Positions 7,926 through 17,133 of a DNA stretch of 64,000 nt are shown here, piece by piece (within the stretch, counting starts at the first letter, position 1; each line of letters opens with the position of its first letter). Below the pieces are notes generated by a model. It did not search any database. It worked only from the letters and a program-made list of their open reading frames with translations, and was not told the origin of the DNA. The position numbers and the translations under genes are program-made. The stretch is from Bacteroidales bacterium (GTDB taxonomy: Bacteria > Bacteroidota > Bacteroidia > Bacteroidales > VadinHA17): contig JAOZPG010000010.1 of assembly GCA_029932855.1 (NCBI GenBank), forward strand, positions 19,507-83,506, written 5' to 3'.

Positions 7926-10900
7926 ATGTTGTATCTTCTGTCAAGAAAAAATATTCTGCTGCTTTTTCTGGTCTTTACTGCCATTAGTACAAAGGGGCAG
8001 TTTTATAACGGGCTGGAGATGACATTCGGGAAGAACCGGGTGCAACATAACGATTTTTACTGGTCCTTCTATCGTTTTGAAAGATTCGATGCCTACTTCA
8101 ATGAGTATGGGCGTGAGCTGGCTGAATATACCGCCCGTTATACTAATAAAAAACTTGCGGAGATGGAGGACTACTTTGATTATGAGTTGGATAGCAGGCT
8201 TATATTGCTTATCTACAATAAGATGTCGGATTACAGACAAAGTAATATGGGACTTGTTACCGGTAAGGACGACTATAACCTGGGAGGTGTCTCAACCATT
8301 ATTGAAAACAAGGTGTTCTTGTATTATGAGGGGGATCACCGGACTTATGACCAACAGATAAATAAGGCCATATCATATGCCCTGGTGAATGAGATGTTAT
8401 ACGGATCTGAAAAAACCAGGACTAAAAACTCGAGTAAGCTGGATCTTCCTGACTGGTATTTCAGGGGACTGATATCTTTTCTTTCGGTTAACTGGGATTA
8501 TGATATTGAGAATGAAGTTAAAGATGGTGTGCTTAGTAAGAGATATAATAAGCTGAACAGGCTTAAACCTGAGAACGAGGAGATTGCCGGACATTCCTTC
8601 TGGAAGTTCATTGCAGACACTTACGGAGTAAATATTATTCCTAATGTTTTATATATAACCAAGTTAAATGAAGATTTTGAGAAAGGTTTTTATTATGTTT
8701 TAGGGGTAAAGCTAAAGGATCTGAACAAGGAATGGCTAAATTACTACAGGGAGATGTATTCTGAAGATCCGGGGAATTCACCTCAGGGCCAGAGAATAAT
8801 AAAAAAGCCAAAGAAAAAAAGGAGATATCAGCAGATAAGGATAAGTCCCGACGGAAAAAAAATTGCCTATGTCACAAATGAGTTAGGGCAATATAAGGTA
8901 TGGGTGTACGACCTGGAAAAGAAGAAAAGCCGGAGAATATACAGAAAGGAACCAAAAGTTGAGCAGATAATAGATTATTCCTACCCCGTAATTGCCTGGC
9001 ATCCTACGGGTAAAATGCTGACAATCATCACTGAAGAAAAAGGAGGGCTGGATATATTGTTTTACAGGACATCAAGCAGGAAGATTGAGAGGAGGAATCT
9101 CTTGTATTTTGATAAGGTTCTGGATATTTCTTATTCCCCCGATGGCAGGAAACTTGTATTCTCGGCCATGAAGAATGGTTTGACAGACTTGTTTGTCTTT
9201 GATGTGGCAGCCGGGACCCATGAGCAGCTTAGCTATGACTTTCCTGATGATTTGCATCCCCGCTTTACTGAAGATGGCAGGTCAATTATTTTTTCTTCCA
9301 ACAGATTAAATGACAGTCTTGGCTTTGGTGGCAGTACAGATATTAAAGCGGGAAACAGTTATGAATTGTTCCTTTACAAGCCTGGAAGCAAGTCGCCTGT
9401 TCTTACCCGTTTACCGGAAGGGAATTATTATGATAAAATCCAGGCCTTTTCTGCAGGAAAGGGGGAATACCTGTATACCGGGAATCAATCGGGCATTATC
9501 AACAGGTACCATTCATACTTCGACAGTACCATAAGCTACATTGATACGGCTATTCATTACAGTTATTTCACAAAATCGGTTCCTGTAACAAATTATTCGC
9601 GTAACATTATTGAAACCGACTATGCCCGCTCTGCTGAGATGCTGGCTGATATTGTATATGATAATGGGAGATATAATATGTATTATGACAGGATTCCTGA
9701 GAACGGCTTTCCTGAAGTTGATGATCCTGAACCAACAGAGTTCAGCAGGAAACACAGGCATGACCTGTATGTGGCTGATAGCATTGAGATTTTAAGGCAG
9801 AAGCTTATTGAGGAAGATAAAAGGCTAAAGGACAGTCTTAGCAAACCCTTGTATGCTTATTTCGAGACTGACAACGAAGTGGATATCAATAACTATATCT
9901 TCGAGGAGGAAAAGGCAAATTACTACTGGCAGCAAATTAAAAAAGAAGATTTTGAGATAGACCTTGATACTGCAACAATCGAGCTTCCCCCGATAAGGAT
10001 ATATGAAACATCTTTCTATACCAACTATATGGCCAACCAGGTAGATTTTGGTTACCTGGGGCAATCATACCAGGCATTTAACGGAAGTGGTGTTTATAAT
10101 AATTCCGGTCTGGGTATGCTTTTCAATATTGGAACGAATGATCTTTTTGAGGATTATAAAATAATTGGAGGGTTCAGGTTCTCGGGAGATTTCGACTCGG
10201 GAGAAATATTGCTGAGTTTTGAGAACCTTAAGAAACGGCTTGACAGGCAAACGGTTTTTCACAGGCAATCATATAAATCATGGGCAAACGATAATAATTA
10301 TATCAGGGTAAATACCAACCAGCTGTTTTATAGCCTGAGATATCCTTTCAGCCAGGTAATGGCCATAAAGGCAACAAGCAGCATAAGAAGCGACAGGCTT
10401 GTTTATCTTGCAACCGGCAGGGATAACCTGATTAAGGATAATCTTTATTTTACCTGGGCCAATATAAAGCTTGAATATATTTATGATAATACCAGGTACA
10501 GGGGTATAAACTTCCTAAATGGCACAAGATTTAAGGTTTTTGCTGAGGCTTACAGGCAGATAGAAAGGAAGAAGTCGGATGTGTTTATTATTGGTGGAGA
10601 CTTCAGGCATTACCTTAAGATACACAGGGATATTATTTGGGCAAACCGTTTTGCGGCCAGCACTTCTTTCGGACATAATAAACTTATTTACTACATGGGT
10701 TCTGTGGATAACTGGTTTATGATCTTTAACATTGATAAAATGTTTGACAAGAGTATTCCTATTGACTACAGTCAGAATTATGTTTTTCAAACCCTTGCTA
10801 CCAATATGAGGGGCTTCAAGCAGAATATAAGGAACGGTAACAGTTTTGCCCTTATTAATTCTGAAATACGCTGGCCCATTATCAGGTATCTTGCAGATCA

Positions 10901-11198
10901 TTCCCTGTCAAACAAATTCCTGAACAACTTTCATGTAGTTGGCTTTGCTGATATAGGTACTGCATGGACAGGATGGAATCCATATTCGGGAGAAAACTCT
11001 TATGATAAGGAAGTAATTGAAAATGGTCCTATTACGGTTACTGTTCACTCAAACAGGGAACCAATAGTTGCTGGTTATGGATTTGGTGCCAGGTCAACCT
11101 TGTTTGGATATTTTATCAGGGCGGACTATGCCTGGGGAGTTGAGGATTTCAGGATTAGGAAACCGATGTTTTATATCTCATTAAGTTTAGATTTCTAA
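7926..11198 (+). CDS. TolB-like beta-propeller and outer-membrane barrel fusion protein
   Basis: This 1090-residue protein has a signal peptide (1-24). Residues about 35-290 resemble a peptidase MA-like (gluzincin) domain: LPDWYFRGLISFLS at 174-187 mirrors the family's LPxWFxEGLAEYxS helix. The metal-binding HExxH is missing, since the matching helix reads ISYALVNEML (149-158). Residues about 300-530 carry TolB/PD40 propeller repeats such as ISPDGKKIAYV and YSPDGRKLVFSA. From about 690 to the end the chain is rich in alternating aromatic strands and closes with FYISLSLDF, a typical outer-membrane barrel ending. The TSUP gene starts 3 bases downstream. The function is unknown. Confidence 0.75.
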   Translation: MLYLLSRKNILLLFLVFTAISTKGQFYNGLEMTFGKNRVQHNDFYWSFYRFERFDAYFNEYGRELAEYTARYTNKKLAEMEDYFDYELDSRLILLIYNKMSDYRQSNMGLVTGKDDYNLGGVSTIIENKVFLYYEGDHRTYDQQINKAISYALVNEMLYGSEKTRTKNSSKLDLPDWYFRGLISFLSVNWDYDIENEVKDGVLSKRYNKLNRLKPENEEIAGHSFWKFIADTYGVNIIPNVLYITKLNEDFEKGFYYVLGVKLKDLNKEWLNYYREMYSEDPGNSPQGQRIIKKPKKKRRYQQIRISPDGKKIAYVTNELGQYKVWVYDLEKKKSRRIYRKEPKVEQIIDYSYPVIAWHPTGKMLTIITEEKGGLDILFYRTSSRKIERRNLLYFDKVLDISYSPDGRKLVFSAMKNGLTDLFVFDVAAGTHEQLSYDFPDDLHPRFTEDGRSIIFSSNRLNDSLGFGGSTDIKAGNSYELFLYKPGSKSPVLTRLPEGNYYDKIQAFSAGKGEYLYTGNQSGIINRYHSYFDSTISYIDTAIHYSYFTKSVPVTNYSRNIIETDYARSAEMLADIVYDNGRYNMYYDRIPENGFPEVDDPEPTEFSRKHRHDLYVADSIEILRQKLIEEDKRLKDSLSKPLYAYFETDNEVDINNYIFEEEKANYYWQQIKKEDFEIDLDTATIELPPIRIYETSFYTNYMANQVDFGYLGQSYQAFNGSGVYNNSGLGMLFNIGTNDLFEDYKIIGGFRFSGDFDSGEILLSFENLKKRLDRQTVFHRQSYKSWANDNNYIRVNTNQLFYSLRYPFSQVMAIKATSSIRSDRLVYLATGRDNLIKDNLYFTWANIKLEYIYDNTRYRGINFLNGTRFKVFAEAYRQIERKKSDVFIIGGDFRHYLKIHRDIIWANRFAASTSFGHNKLIYYMGSVDNWFMIFNIDKMFDKSIPIDYSQNYVFQTLATNMRGFKQNIRNGNSFALINSEIRWPIIRYLADHSLSNKFLNNFHVVGFADIGTAWTGWNPYSGENSYDKEVIENGPITVTVHSNREPIVAGYGFGARSTLFGYFIRADYAWGVEDFRIRKPMFYISLSLDF

Positions 11199-11201
11199 AA
11201 T

Positions 11202-11570
11202 ATGAGCAGTTCAGAAATATTACTTCTTTTAGCAATAGGCTTTTTGGCCGGAACGGTTGGTGGGTCGCTCGGTGTTGGGGGTGGAATTGTAATTGTTCCG
11301 GCCCTGGTGTTCTTTTTTGGCCTTAATCAGCATACCGCTCAGGGAACAAGCCTGGCAGTATTGATGTTCCCTGTTGCCATCATGGGAGCTTATAACTATT
11401 ATAGAAATGGTTATGTGAATCTCAAATATGTGCTTATACTGGTGCTGGCATTTGCTGTGGGCCAGTATGTTGGCTCATTAGTTGCTATTCATATTCCTGG
11501 TCGCGTACTGCGTAAAATATTTGGAATATTCGTTGTTTTGGCAGGGTTAAAAATGGTTTTTGCTAAGTAA
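11202..11570 (+). CDS. Half-size TSUP (TauE/SafE) family permease
   Basis: This 122-residue membrane protein has the glycine-rich TSUP start (GFLAGTVGGSLGVGGGIVIVP at about 14-34, then QGTSLAVLMFP) and about four membrane helices. Full TSUP proteins are about 250 residues with two such halves, so this is a single half that would have to work as a dimer. TSUP members carry sulfite, organosulfonates or other anions; the substrate here is unknown. It starts 3 bases after the TolB-like gene and is probably co-transcribed with it. Confidence 0.8.
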   Translation: MSSSEILLLLAIGFLAGTVGGSLGVGGGIVIVPALVFFFGLNQHTAQGTSLAVLMFPVAIMGAYNYYRNGYVNLKYVLILVLAFAVGQYVGSLVAIHIPGRVLRKIFGIFVVLAGLKMVFAK

Positions 11571-11589
11571 AAACAGATTTGTATATTTG
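11559..11589 (+). promoter_or_regulatory. Promoter of the ferredoxin gene
   Basis: TTTG (11559-11562), a 19-base spacer and TATATTTG (11582-11589) fit the Bacteroidota sigma-ABfr consensus very well. The -33 element lies inside the end of the permease gene. Predicted transcripts would carry a leader of about 60 bases before the ATG at 11653. Confidence 0.75.
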
Positions 11590-11652
11590 CCAAACCTTTG
11601 AGATAACAATTCATGTTTGATATTAAAAATTTAATAATTAAAATTTAGGAAG

Positions 11653-11820
11653 ATGGCTTACATAATTAATGATGATTGTACTGCTTGCGGCGCTTGTATT
11701 GACGAATGTCCTGTTGAAGCAATTTCTGAAGGTGATATCTATAAGATTGATCCTGATCTTTGTACTGACTGTGGTGCTTGTGCAGATGTTTGTCCTGTTG
11801 AAGCAATTCATCCCGAATAA
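11653..11820 (+). CDS. 2[4Fe-4S] ferredoxin
   Basis: This 55-residue protein carries two clostridial-type cluster motifs: CTACGACIDECP (Cys9-x2-12-x2-15-x3-19) and CTDCGACADVCP (Cys37-x2-40-x2-43-x3-47). Each motif is followed by VEAI, showing the internal duplication of this family. It is a small soluble low-potential electron carrier, commonly used with pyruvate:ferredoxin oxidoreductase and other anaerobic enzymes. The gene has its own consensus promoter and terminator, so it is probably a strongly expressed single-gene unit. The AGGAAG just before the ATG is a good ribosome-binding site. Confidence 0.95.
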   Translation: MAYIINDDCTACGACIDECPVEAISEGDIYKIDPDLCTDCGACADVCPVEAIHPE

Positions 11821-11848
11821 GAATTTACTTATTCAGTTATAGGATTTT

Positions 11849-11881
11849 AAAAAAGGCTGCCGGTAACAGGCGGCCTTTTTT
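11849..11881 (+). terminator. Rho-independent terminator of the ferredoxin gene
   Basis: AAAAAAGGCTGCC and GGCGGCCTTTTTT pair (one T-G wobble) around a 7-base loop and end in a T run. It begins 28 bases after the ferredoxin stop and may also serve the converging gldB, since the minus strand has T residues on its far side. Confidence 0.9.
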
Positions 11882-11904
11882 GCTGTACCCTGGGGTCATA
11901 TTCT

Positions 11905-12909
11905 TTAGCCTGGTTTATATCCCGATTCCTGCAGTATCTTCTGGTAATCTATATTTTCCATCAACTCGTCCAGCCCTTTATCCTTGTTGTTTTTCATATA
12001 GGTTTTTACTATCTCCCATCCCAGCCACACTGCAGCCCGTGAGGGTGACTCCCGTGGAAAGAAGTTAGTAAAGGGGCCATCGCCTATAAGCTTTCGTACT
12101 GTAAGATGATCACTTTCGAACAGTAATTTATGTTCTATCAGGTAGGTCCACATTTCTTCTTCATTATCCTTACACCATTTATACTCATCTTCAGTGAATC
12201 CAAGTATCCTGTGATCCGGCTCCCGGGGCATCATTGCTTTCACAAAATAGCATAGCTTTCCTTCGTATATAATGTTGTTTATTACATTCTTATTAGCATC
12301 TCCAAAAAGAAATTCAGTGCTTGCCCACATTTGCATGCAATCTGAAGGTATCTTTTCAGGGTACATGTTTTTTCTGAGGTATTCGGGTATTCCCAGGCGT
12401 GGGTAATACTTATAGTCGGTACCCAGGTACCTGTCCAGGCCTATGCCTATAATATTTGTATCGATAAGTATAGAACTGTTAAAACCTGAGATAAATGTAT
12501 AAATTTCAGGAATTGCTTTGTCGGGGAAATAGTATTTGTAGTGCTTAAAAGCAAGCTTAAGATTATTCTCAAGCCACTCGGGACCAGGAAACATTTCCCG
12601 GCTTTTATTATAGATATCGATATTTCTGTGGTCTGTGACAAATGCCTTAAGAAAATCGGGGAATAAAGGGTTTTCCGGCTTAACAATATTGACGATATAA
12701 GAAAAACGTTCCAGGAATTGAGGATATTCCAGTTTTAGCTGATATGCTGTCTGCGATATTGAATCGGGATGGGGCATAAACATTTTATCCTCAAACCTTA
12801 TTAGCTTAAGATCAAGATCAATATCTGAAACGGATATTTTTAAGGGCTCTCTTTTGCAGGCTGAAGAGATGAATATAAGGCCAAGAAGAGTTATTATAAG
12901 TTTATTCAT
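11905..12909 (-). CDS. gldB: Gliding motility lipoprotein GldB
   Basis: GldB is an outer-membrane-associated lipoprotein needed for gliding in Flavobacterium; homologs also occur in non-gliding Bacteroidota. The signal peptide ends in a lipobox with Cys18 (ISSAC). The family start is seen in SVSDIDLDLKLIRFEDKMF, and the 334-residue length is typical. The gene sits close to nadE (13766), an association also known in Flavobacterium. A minus-strand -7 element TAAATTTG (CAAATTTA at 12944-12951) lies 35 bases upstream. Whether this organism glides cannot be told from one gene. Confidence 0.88.
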   Translation of the reverse strand: MNKLIITLLGLIFISSACKREPLKISVSDIDLDLKLIRFEDKMFMPHPDSISQTAYQLKLEYPQFLERFSYIVNIVKPENPLFPDFLKAFVTDHRNIDIYNKSREMFPGPEWLENNLKLAFKHYKYYFPDKAIPEIYTFISGFNSSILIDTNIIGIGLDRYLGTDYKYYPRLGIPEYLRKNMYPEKIPSDCMQMWASTEFLFGDANKNVINNIIYEGKLCYFVKAMMPREPDHRILGFTEDEYKWCKDNEEEMWTYLIEHKLLFESDHLTVRKLIGDGPFTNFFPRESPSRAAVWLGWEIVKTYMKNNKDKGLDELMENIDYQKILQESGYKPG

Positions 12910-13056
12910 ATAATGTCTGCTATTTAGTGTTTACAAGAATATGCAAATTTAGCGAAGTTCATCTAAGATTACTAACTTTACAGCAAATGCTGAGTATGAA
13001 AAAACTATACTCCAGGTCAGGCGAAGTAAGTTTATAGGATCATAAAAATTAGTCAG

Positions 13057-13752
13057 ATGAGAATCGGATTTTTTCAGGACAGGAAAACCCATATACTTAT
13101 TATTGTGTTTATGCTGATATCAGGTAATGTCTTTTCACAAAAGGAGAAAACTAAACTCAGCATAGCGGTAGAACCCGGGATATCCTGGTTCTCGAGTGAT
13201 CACAGGCAGGTAAGGACAGATGGACTGAAGACAGGGATATCATTCGGACTGGTAGTGGATAATTATTTTGGAGAGAAATATGCTGTTTCAACAGGTGCCT
13301 TTATGATGTATACAGGTGGGAAAATGTCCTATACTGATACAGTTGATATTGTTACCGCTTTTGATACTCTGAGCATTCCCGGGGGAATTGAATTGAATTA
13401 TGGCTTGCAATACCTTGCTGTCCCCTTTGGGCTTAAGCTGGAGACGGTTGAGATTGGTTATACTACTTTTTATGTAGAGCTGGGTGTTAAAGCATTGCTT
13501 AGGCTTGGCTCAAAAGCTTCTGCTCCCAATAACCTTCTTAATAAGGAAAAGATAAGTGACGAAATATCATTCTTCAATTTAGCATGGTCGATAGGAGGAG
13601 GTTTTGAGTATTCTATTGGAGGGAGCACATCACTTATCGGGGGATTGTATTTTAACAATAGCTTTATTGATATTACTAAAGACCGGAACAATAAACCTGA
13701 GGATTACCTGAGGCTTAATTCTTTATCTCTAAGGATGGGTATTTTGTTTTAA
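13057..13752 (+). CDS. Outer-membrane beta-barrel protein, PorT-like
   Basis: The 231-residue protein has a long N-terminal signal peptide ending near NVFSQ and then alternating beta strands typical of an 8- to 10-stranded barrel, closing with LSLRMGILF. That ending and overall length match the PorT-like/OMP_b-brl family of the Bacteroidota. The internal ATG at residue 19 starts too late to keep a full signal peptide, so the first ATG is preferred. It precedes nadE by 13 bases and is probably co-transcribed. The function is not known. Confidence 0.7.
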   Translation: MRIGFFQDRKTHILIIVFMLISGNVFSQKEKTKLSIAVEPGISWFSSDHRQVRTDGLKTGISFGLVVDNYFGEKYAVSTGAFMMYTGGKMSYTDTVDIVTAFDTLSIPGGIELNYGLQYLAVPFGLKLETVEIGYTTFYVELGVKALLRLGSKASAPNNLLNKEKISDEISFFNLAWSIGGGFEYSIGGSTSLIGGLYFNNSFIDITKDRNNKPEDYLRLNSLSLRMGILF

Positions 13753-13765
13753 AAAAAATGCAAAG

Positions 13766-15430
13766 ATGAAAATCGGGCTGGCACAACTTAATTACCAGGT
13801 TGCTCATTTTAAGAAGAATGTATCTAAGATCATAGATGCTATTGATGAGGCAAAGAAACAAAAGACCGACCTGTTGGTTTTTTCTGAATTGTCAGTATCG
13901 GGTTATCCGCCACTTGATCTTCTGGAGCGCAAAGAATTTGTGGATGCCTGTATGAAGGGTATAGAAGAGATTGCAGGGCATTGCCAGGGCATTGCAGCTA
14001 TAGTTGGAGGTCCGGTTCAGAACCATCTTCCCGAGGGGAAAAACCTGTATAATGCTGCTTTTTTTCTTGAAGATGGAAGGATTAAGAAAGTGATCAATAA
14101 AAGCCTGCTTCCTACTTACGATATATTTGATGAGTACAGGTATTTTGAGTCCAACCGTTTTTTTGAGCTGGTTGAGTTCATGGGTAAAAAGATCGCCCTG
14201 ACTGTTTGCGAGGATCTGTGGGATCAGCAGGAGTTTGAAACAGACTTTGGGAAGAGTCATCTTTACCTTATCTCACCCATGGATGAGCTTGCCAGGCTTG
14301 ATCCTGATCTGGTAATCAATATTGCTGCTTCACCATATTCTTATCATAAGGAGAGGGTAAAAAAGAAAATATTTATCGAGAAGGCAAAGAAATATAATTT
14401 GCCGGTGTTTTATGTCAATCAGGTTGCCGGGCAGACTGAGTTGATTTTTGAGGGTGGATCCATGGCTGTCAGTCCCAATGGAGACATATATGATGAACTG
14501 TCATTTTTCATGGAAGACACAGGATATTTTGATCTGGATAAGGTGCTAAAGGGAAGAAAGTATCAGAGCAGGCAGGAATCAAAGCTTATAATACAGAATA
14601 TTCATGATGCCCTGGTAATGGGTATAAAGGATTATTTTTCCAAGATGGGTTTTAGCAAGGCTGTCCTGGGCTTGTCGGGAGGTATAGACTCGGCCGTATG
14701 CCTTGTTCTTGCACAAAGAGCACTGGGAGCTGGTAATGTTAAAGCACTTTTGCTTCCTTCTGCTTATTCCTCAGAACACTCTATTAGTGACTCGCTTGAA
14801 CTGCTTGAAAAGCTTGGTGTGGAGCATGAGATCATTTCCATTGAGAAGGCAATGCAAGCCTTCAAAGAATCTCTTGAGCCTGTATTCAAAGGAATGAAGG
14901 AAGATGCCACAGAAGAGAATATTCAGGCCAGGATAAGGGCTGTTTTGCTTATGGCTTACTCAAATAAATTTGGCCATATATTATTAAATACTTCTAATAA
15001 AAGTGAAGCTGCCGTGGGCTACGGAACCCTTTATGGAGATATGAGCGGTGGACTTTCAGTGTTGGGAGATGTTTATAAGACAGATGTTTACAATCTCGCA
15101 AAATATATGAATAGTGATAAGGAGATTGTTCCCTGTAATATTATTTCTAAAGCGCCCTCGGCTGAACTCAGGCCGGAACAGAAAGACAGCGACTCCCTTC
15201 CCGATTATTCTGTTCTCGACCAGGTGCTGTTCAGGTACATTGAATTACAGAAAGGATCGGAGAGCATAATCAGGGAGGGCTTTGATGAAGGCCTGGTAAG
15301 AAAGATAATTGATATGGTAAACAGGAATGAATATAAACGTTTTCAGGCGCCTCCGGTATTAAGAATATCTTCCAAAGCATTTGGATATGGAAGGAGACAC
15401 CCCCTCGTGGCTAATTATAATTTCCTGTAG
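13766..15430 (+). CDS. nadE: Glutamine-dependent NAD+ synthetase
   Basis: This enzyme makes NAD+ from deamido-NAD+, ATP and glutamine. The N-terminal half (about 1-255) is a nitrilase-fold glutaminase with the Glu-Lys-Cys triad visible in FSELSVSGYPPLDLL, INKSLLPTYDIFDEYRYF and LTVCEDLW. The C-terminal half is the synthetase with the PP-loop GLSGGIDSAV near residue 300 and the NTSNKSEAAVGYGTLYGD motif. At 554 residues it is full length. The start MKIGLAQLNY is the usual family start. Confidence 0.97.
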   Translation: MKIGLAQLNYQVAHFKKNVSKIIDAIDEAKKQKTDLLVFSELSVSGYPPLDLLERKEFVDACMKGIEEIAGHCQGIAAIVGGPVQNHLPEGKNLYNAAFFLEDGRIKKVINKSLLPTYDIFDEYRYFESNRFFELVEFMGKKIALTVCEDLWDQQEFETDFGKSHLYLISPMDELARLDPDLVINIAASPYSYHKERVKKKIFIEKAKKYNLPVFYVNQVAGQTELIFEGGSMAVSPNGDIYDELSFFMEDTGYFDLDKVLKGRKYQSRQESKLIIQNIHDALVMGIKDYFSKMGFSKAVLGLSGGIDSAVCLVLAQRALGAGNVKALLLPSAYSSEHSISDSLELLEKLGVEHEIISIEKAMQAFKESLEPVFKGMKEDATEENIQARIRAVLLMAYSNKFGHILLNTSNKSEAAVGYGTLYGDMSGGLSVLGDVYKTDVYNLAKYMNSDKEIVPCNIISKAPSAELRPEQKDSDSLPDYSVLDQVLFRYIELQKGSESIIREGFDEGLVRKIIDMVNRNEYKRFQAPPVLRISSKAFGYGRRHPLVANYNFL

Positions 15431-15480
15431 ATGAGTTTGTAAGTGAGTGTAAGAAGAAGATTTTCCAAAGCTGGATTTTA

Positions 15481-15513
15481 TTGTGAATATATGATGTGAG
15501 TTTCATATATTTG
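15481..15513 (+). promoter_or_regulatory. Promoter of the Crp/Fnr regulator gene
   Basis: TTG (15481-15483), 22 bases, then TATATTTG (15506-15513), 26 bases before the ATG at 15540. The -7 element is a perfect match and the spacer is a little long. Confidence 0.5.
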
Positions 15514-15539
15514 TATGTTTTATAACATAATGCCGAAGT

Positions 15540-16241
15540 ATGGCTAAAAAGGATTATTCTTGTGAGAATTGTTTAAATGATCCCAATTCAATATTCAGCG
15601 TCTTAAGTGATGAGGAGAGGGAATATTTATTAAAATATCATTCCTGTGTTCATCACAGGAAGGGAAGTATTATATATAGTGAGGGAGACAAGCCGACAGG
15701 TTTGTTATATCTTACAAATGGCAAAGTTAAAATATTTAAAGAGGGTATAGGGGGCAGAGATCAGATAGTGAGGTTGGCCAAGCCACTTGGCTTTATTGGT
15801 TACAGGGCCCTTTTTGCCGATGAAAACTATTCGGCTTCTGCAGTAGCACTTGAAGAATCTGATATTTGCAATCTTGAAAGGAATGTGCTTTTTTCTGTAC
15901 TGGGAAACAATTCTGCCCTGTCTTTTAAGCTGATGCAGTCTATGGCCCAGGAGCTGGGATTATCAAATACCAGGACAGTCTCGCTTACCCAGAAACATAT
16001 ACGTGGCCGTCTTGCTGAATCTCTGTTCTTCCTGATAAACACATATGGCTTTGATGTTGACCAGCAAACAATTAAGGTTTACCTGTCAAGGGAAGATATT
16101 GCTAACCTTTCAAATATGACAACCTCGAATGCTATACGTACCTTATCAATGTTTGCAAGTGAGGGTGTAATAAAGCTTAATGGCAGAAAAATAGAAGTTC
16201 TTGACCTGGCACAATTAAAAAGGATAAGCGAGATGGGTTAA
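15540..16241 (+). CDS. Crp/Fnr family regulator with four cysteines
   Basis: This 233-residue regulator has an N-terminal cyclic-nucleotide-binding-like barrel (about 18-140) and a C-terminal winged helix with the HTH helix REDIANLSNMTTSNAIRTLS at about 185-204. It holds exactly four cysteines: Cys8 and Cys11 (SCENC), Cys36 and Cys110. E. coli FNR also ligates its oxygen-sensing [4Fe-4S] cluster with a CxxC pair, a third nearby cysteine and one distant cysteine, although the spacing differs. A redox or oxygen sensor is therefore plausible but unproven. It has its own promoter and lies 19 bases before the lipid A acyltransferase gene. Confidence 0.88.
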   Translation: MAKKDYSCENCLNDPNSIFSVLSDEEREYLLKYHSCVHHRKGSIIYSEGDKPTGLLYLTNGKVKIFKEGIGGRDQIVRLAKPLGFIGYRALFADENYSASAVALEESDICNLERNVLFSVLGNNSALSFKLMQSMAQELGLSNTRTVSLTQKHIRGRLAESLFFLINTYGFDVDQQTIKVYLSREDIANLSNMTTSNAIRTLSMFASEGVIKLNGRKIEVLDLAQLKRISEMG

Positions 16242-16260
16242 GGCATTTTCCCCAGGCATA

Positions 16261-17133
16261 ATGAACTCCATACTTTATTACATATTATATAGTGTACTGT
16301 GGCTTATTTCTCTTTTGCCACGGCAGGTATTATATTTTTTCTCCCGCTTAATTTACTTTTTTGTGTATTATATTTCTGCTTACAGAAAAACGATTGTCTT
16401 TAAAAACCTCAGGAATTCTTTTCCTGAAAAGACTGAAGCAGAAATAAGGAAAATTGCAAGAGGCTTTTACGGGCATTTCAGCAATCTTATGGTTGAATCA
16501 ATTATGTCCCTTACATTGAGCAGGAAAGAGCATTTAAGAAGATTCAGTTATAAAAACCCTGAACTCCTGGAAGAAATATATGCTGCCGGGAAAAGTATAA
16601 TCCTGGTATTACCTCATTATGGAAACTGGGAATGGATTGTTAACATGGAGTGTATATCTTCTTTTCATTTTTTGGCAATTTACAAGCCTTTGCATTCTTC
16701 TGCTATGGACAGGCTATTTATTAAACTCAGAGAAAGGTTTGGCGGGGAGACTGTCCCTATGAAACAATCACTGAGAAGGATTATGAAAGCCGTGAATGAT
16801 AAGGAGCAGACCATAACATTTTTTCTTTACGACCAGAGGCCAAGGAAAAATGAAATGCATCATTGGCTTAATTTTATGAACCAGGATACGCCCGTACTAC
16901 TGGGCGCAGAGAAGATTGCCAGGAAAACAGGGCAAACAGTTGTGTTTTTTAAGACTACCAGGATAAAAAGAGGTTATTACGAGAATGAGTTCATAAAGAT
17001 GACAGATGATCCTGCTGGGTTGCCCATGTATGAATTAACCGATTCTTTTTTCAGGATAGTGGAAGATATGCTGAATAAAACCCCTGAATACTGGCTTTGG
17101 ACACATGACAGGTGGAAGTTTAAGAGGAATTAG
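16261..17133 (+). CDS. Lipid A biosynthesis acyltransferase
   Basis: This is a member of the LpxL/HtrB family, which adds secondary acyl chains to the lipid A precursor at the inner membrane. The 290-residue protein has an N-terminal membrane anchor (about 3-40) and the catalytic HX4E motif in LPHYGNWEW (His119, Glu124). A conserved FLYDQRP and the C-terminal WLWTHDRWK follow. The gene starts 19 bases after the Crp/Fnr regulator and may be co-transcribed. Its last 14 bases overlap the end of the converging tdk gene. Confidence 0.92.
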   Translation: MNSILYYILYSVLWLISLLPRQVLYFFSRLIYFFVYYISAYRKTIVFKNLRNSFPEKTEAEIRKIARGFYGHFSNLMVESIMSLTLSRKEHLRRFSYKNPELLEEIYAAGKSIILVLPHYGNWEWIVNMECISSFHFLAIYKPLHSSAMDRLFIKLRERFGGETVPMKQSLRRIMKAVNDKEQTITFFLYDQRPRKNEMHHWLNFMNQDTPVLLGAEKIARKTGQTVVFFKTTRIKRGYYENEFIKMTDDPAGLPMYELTDSFFRIVEDMLNKTPEYWLWTHDRWKFKRN

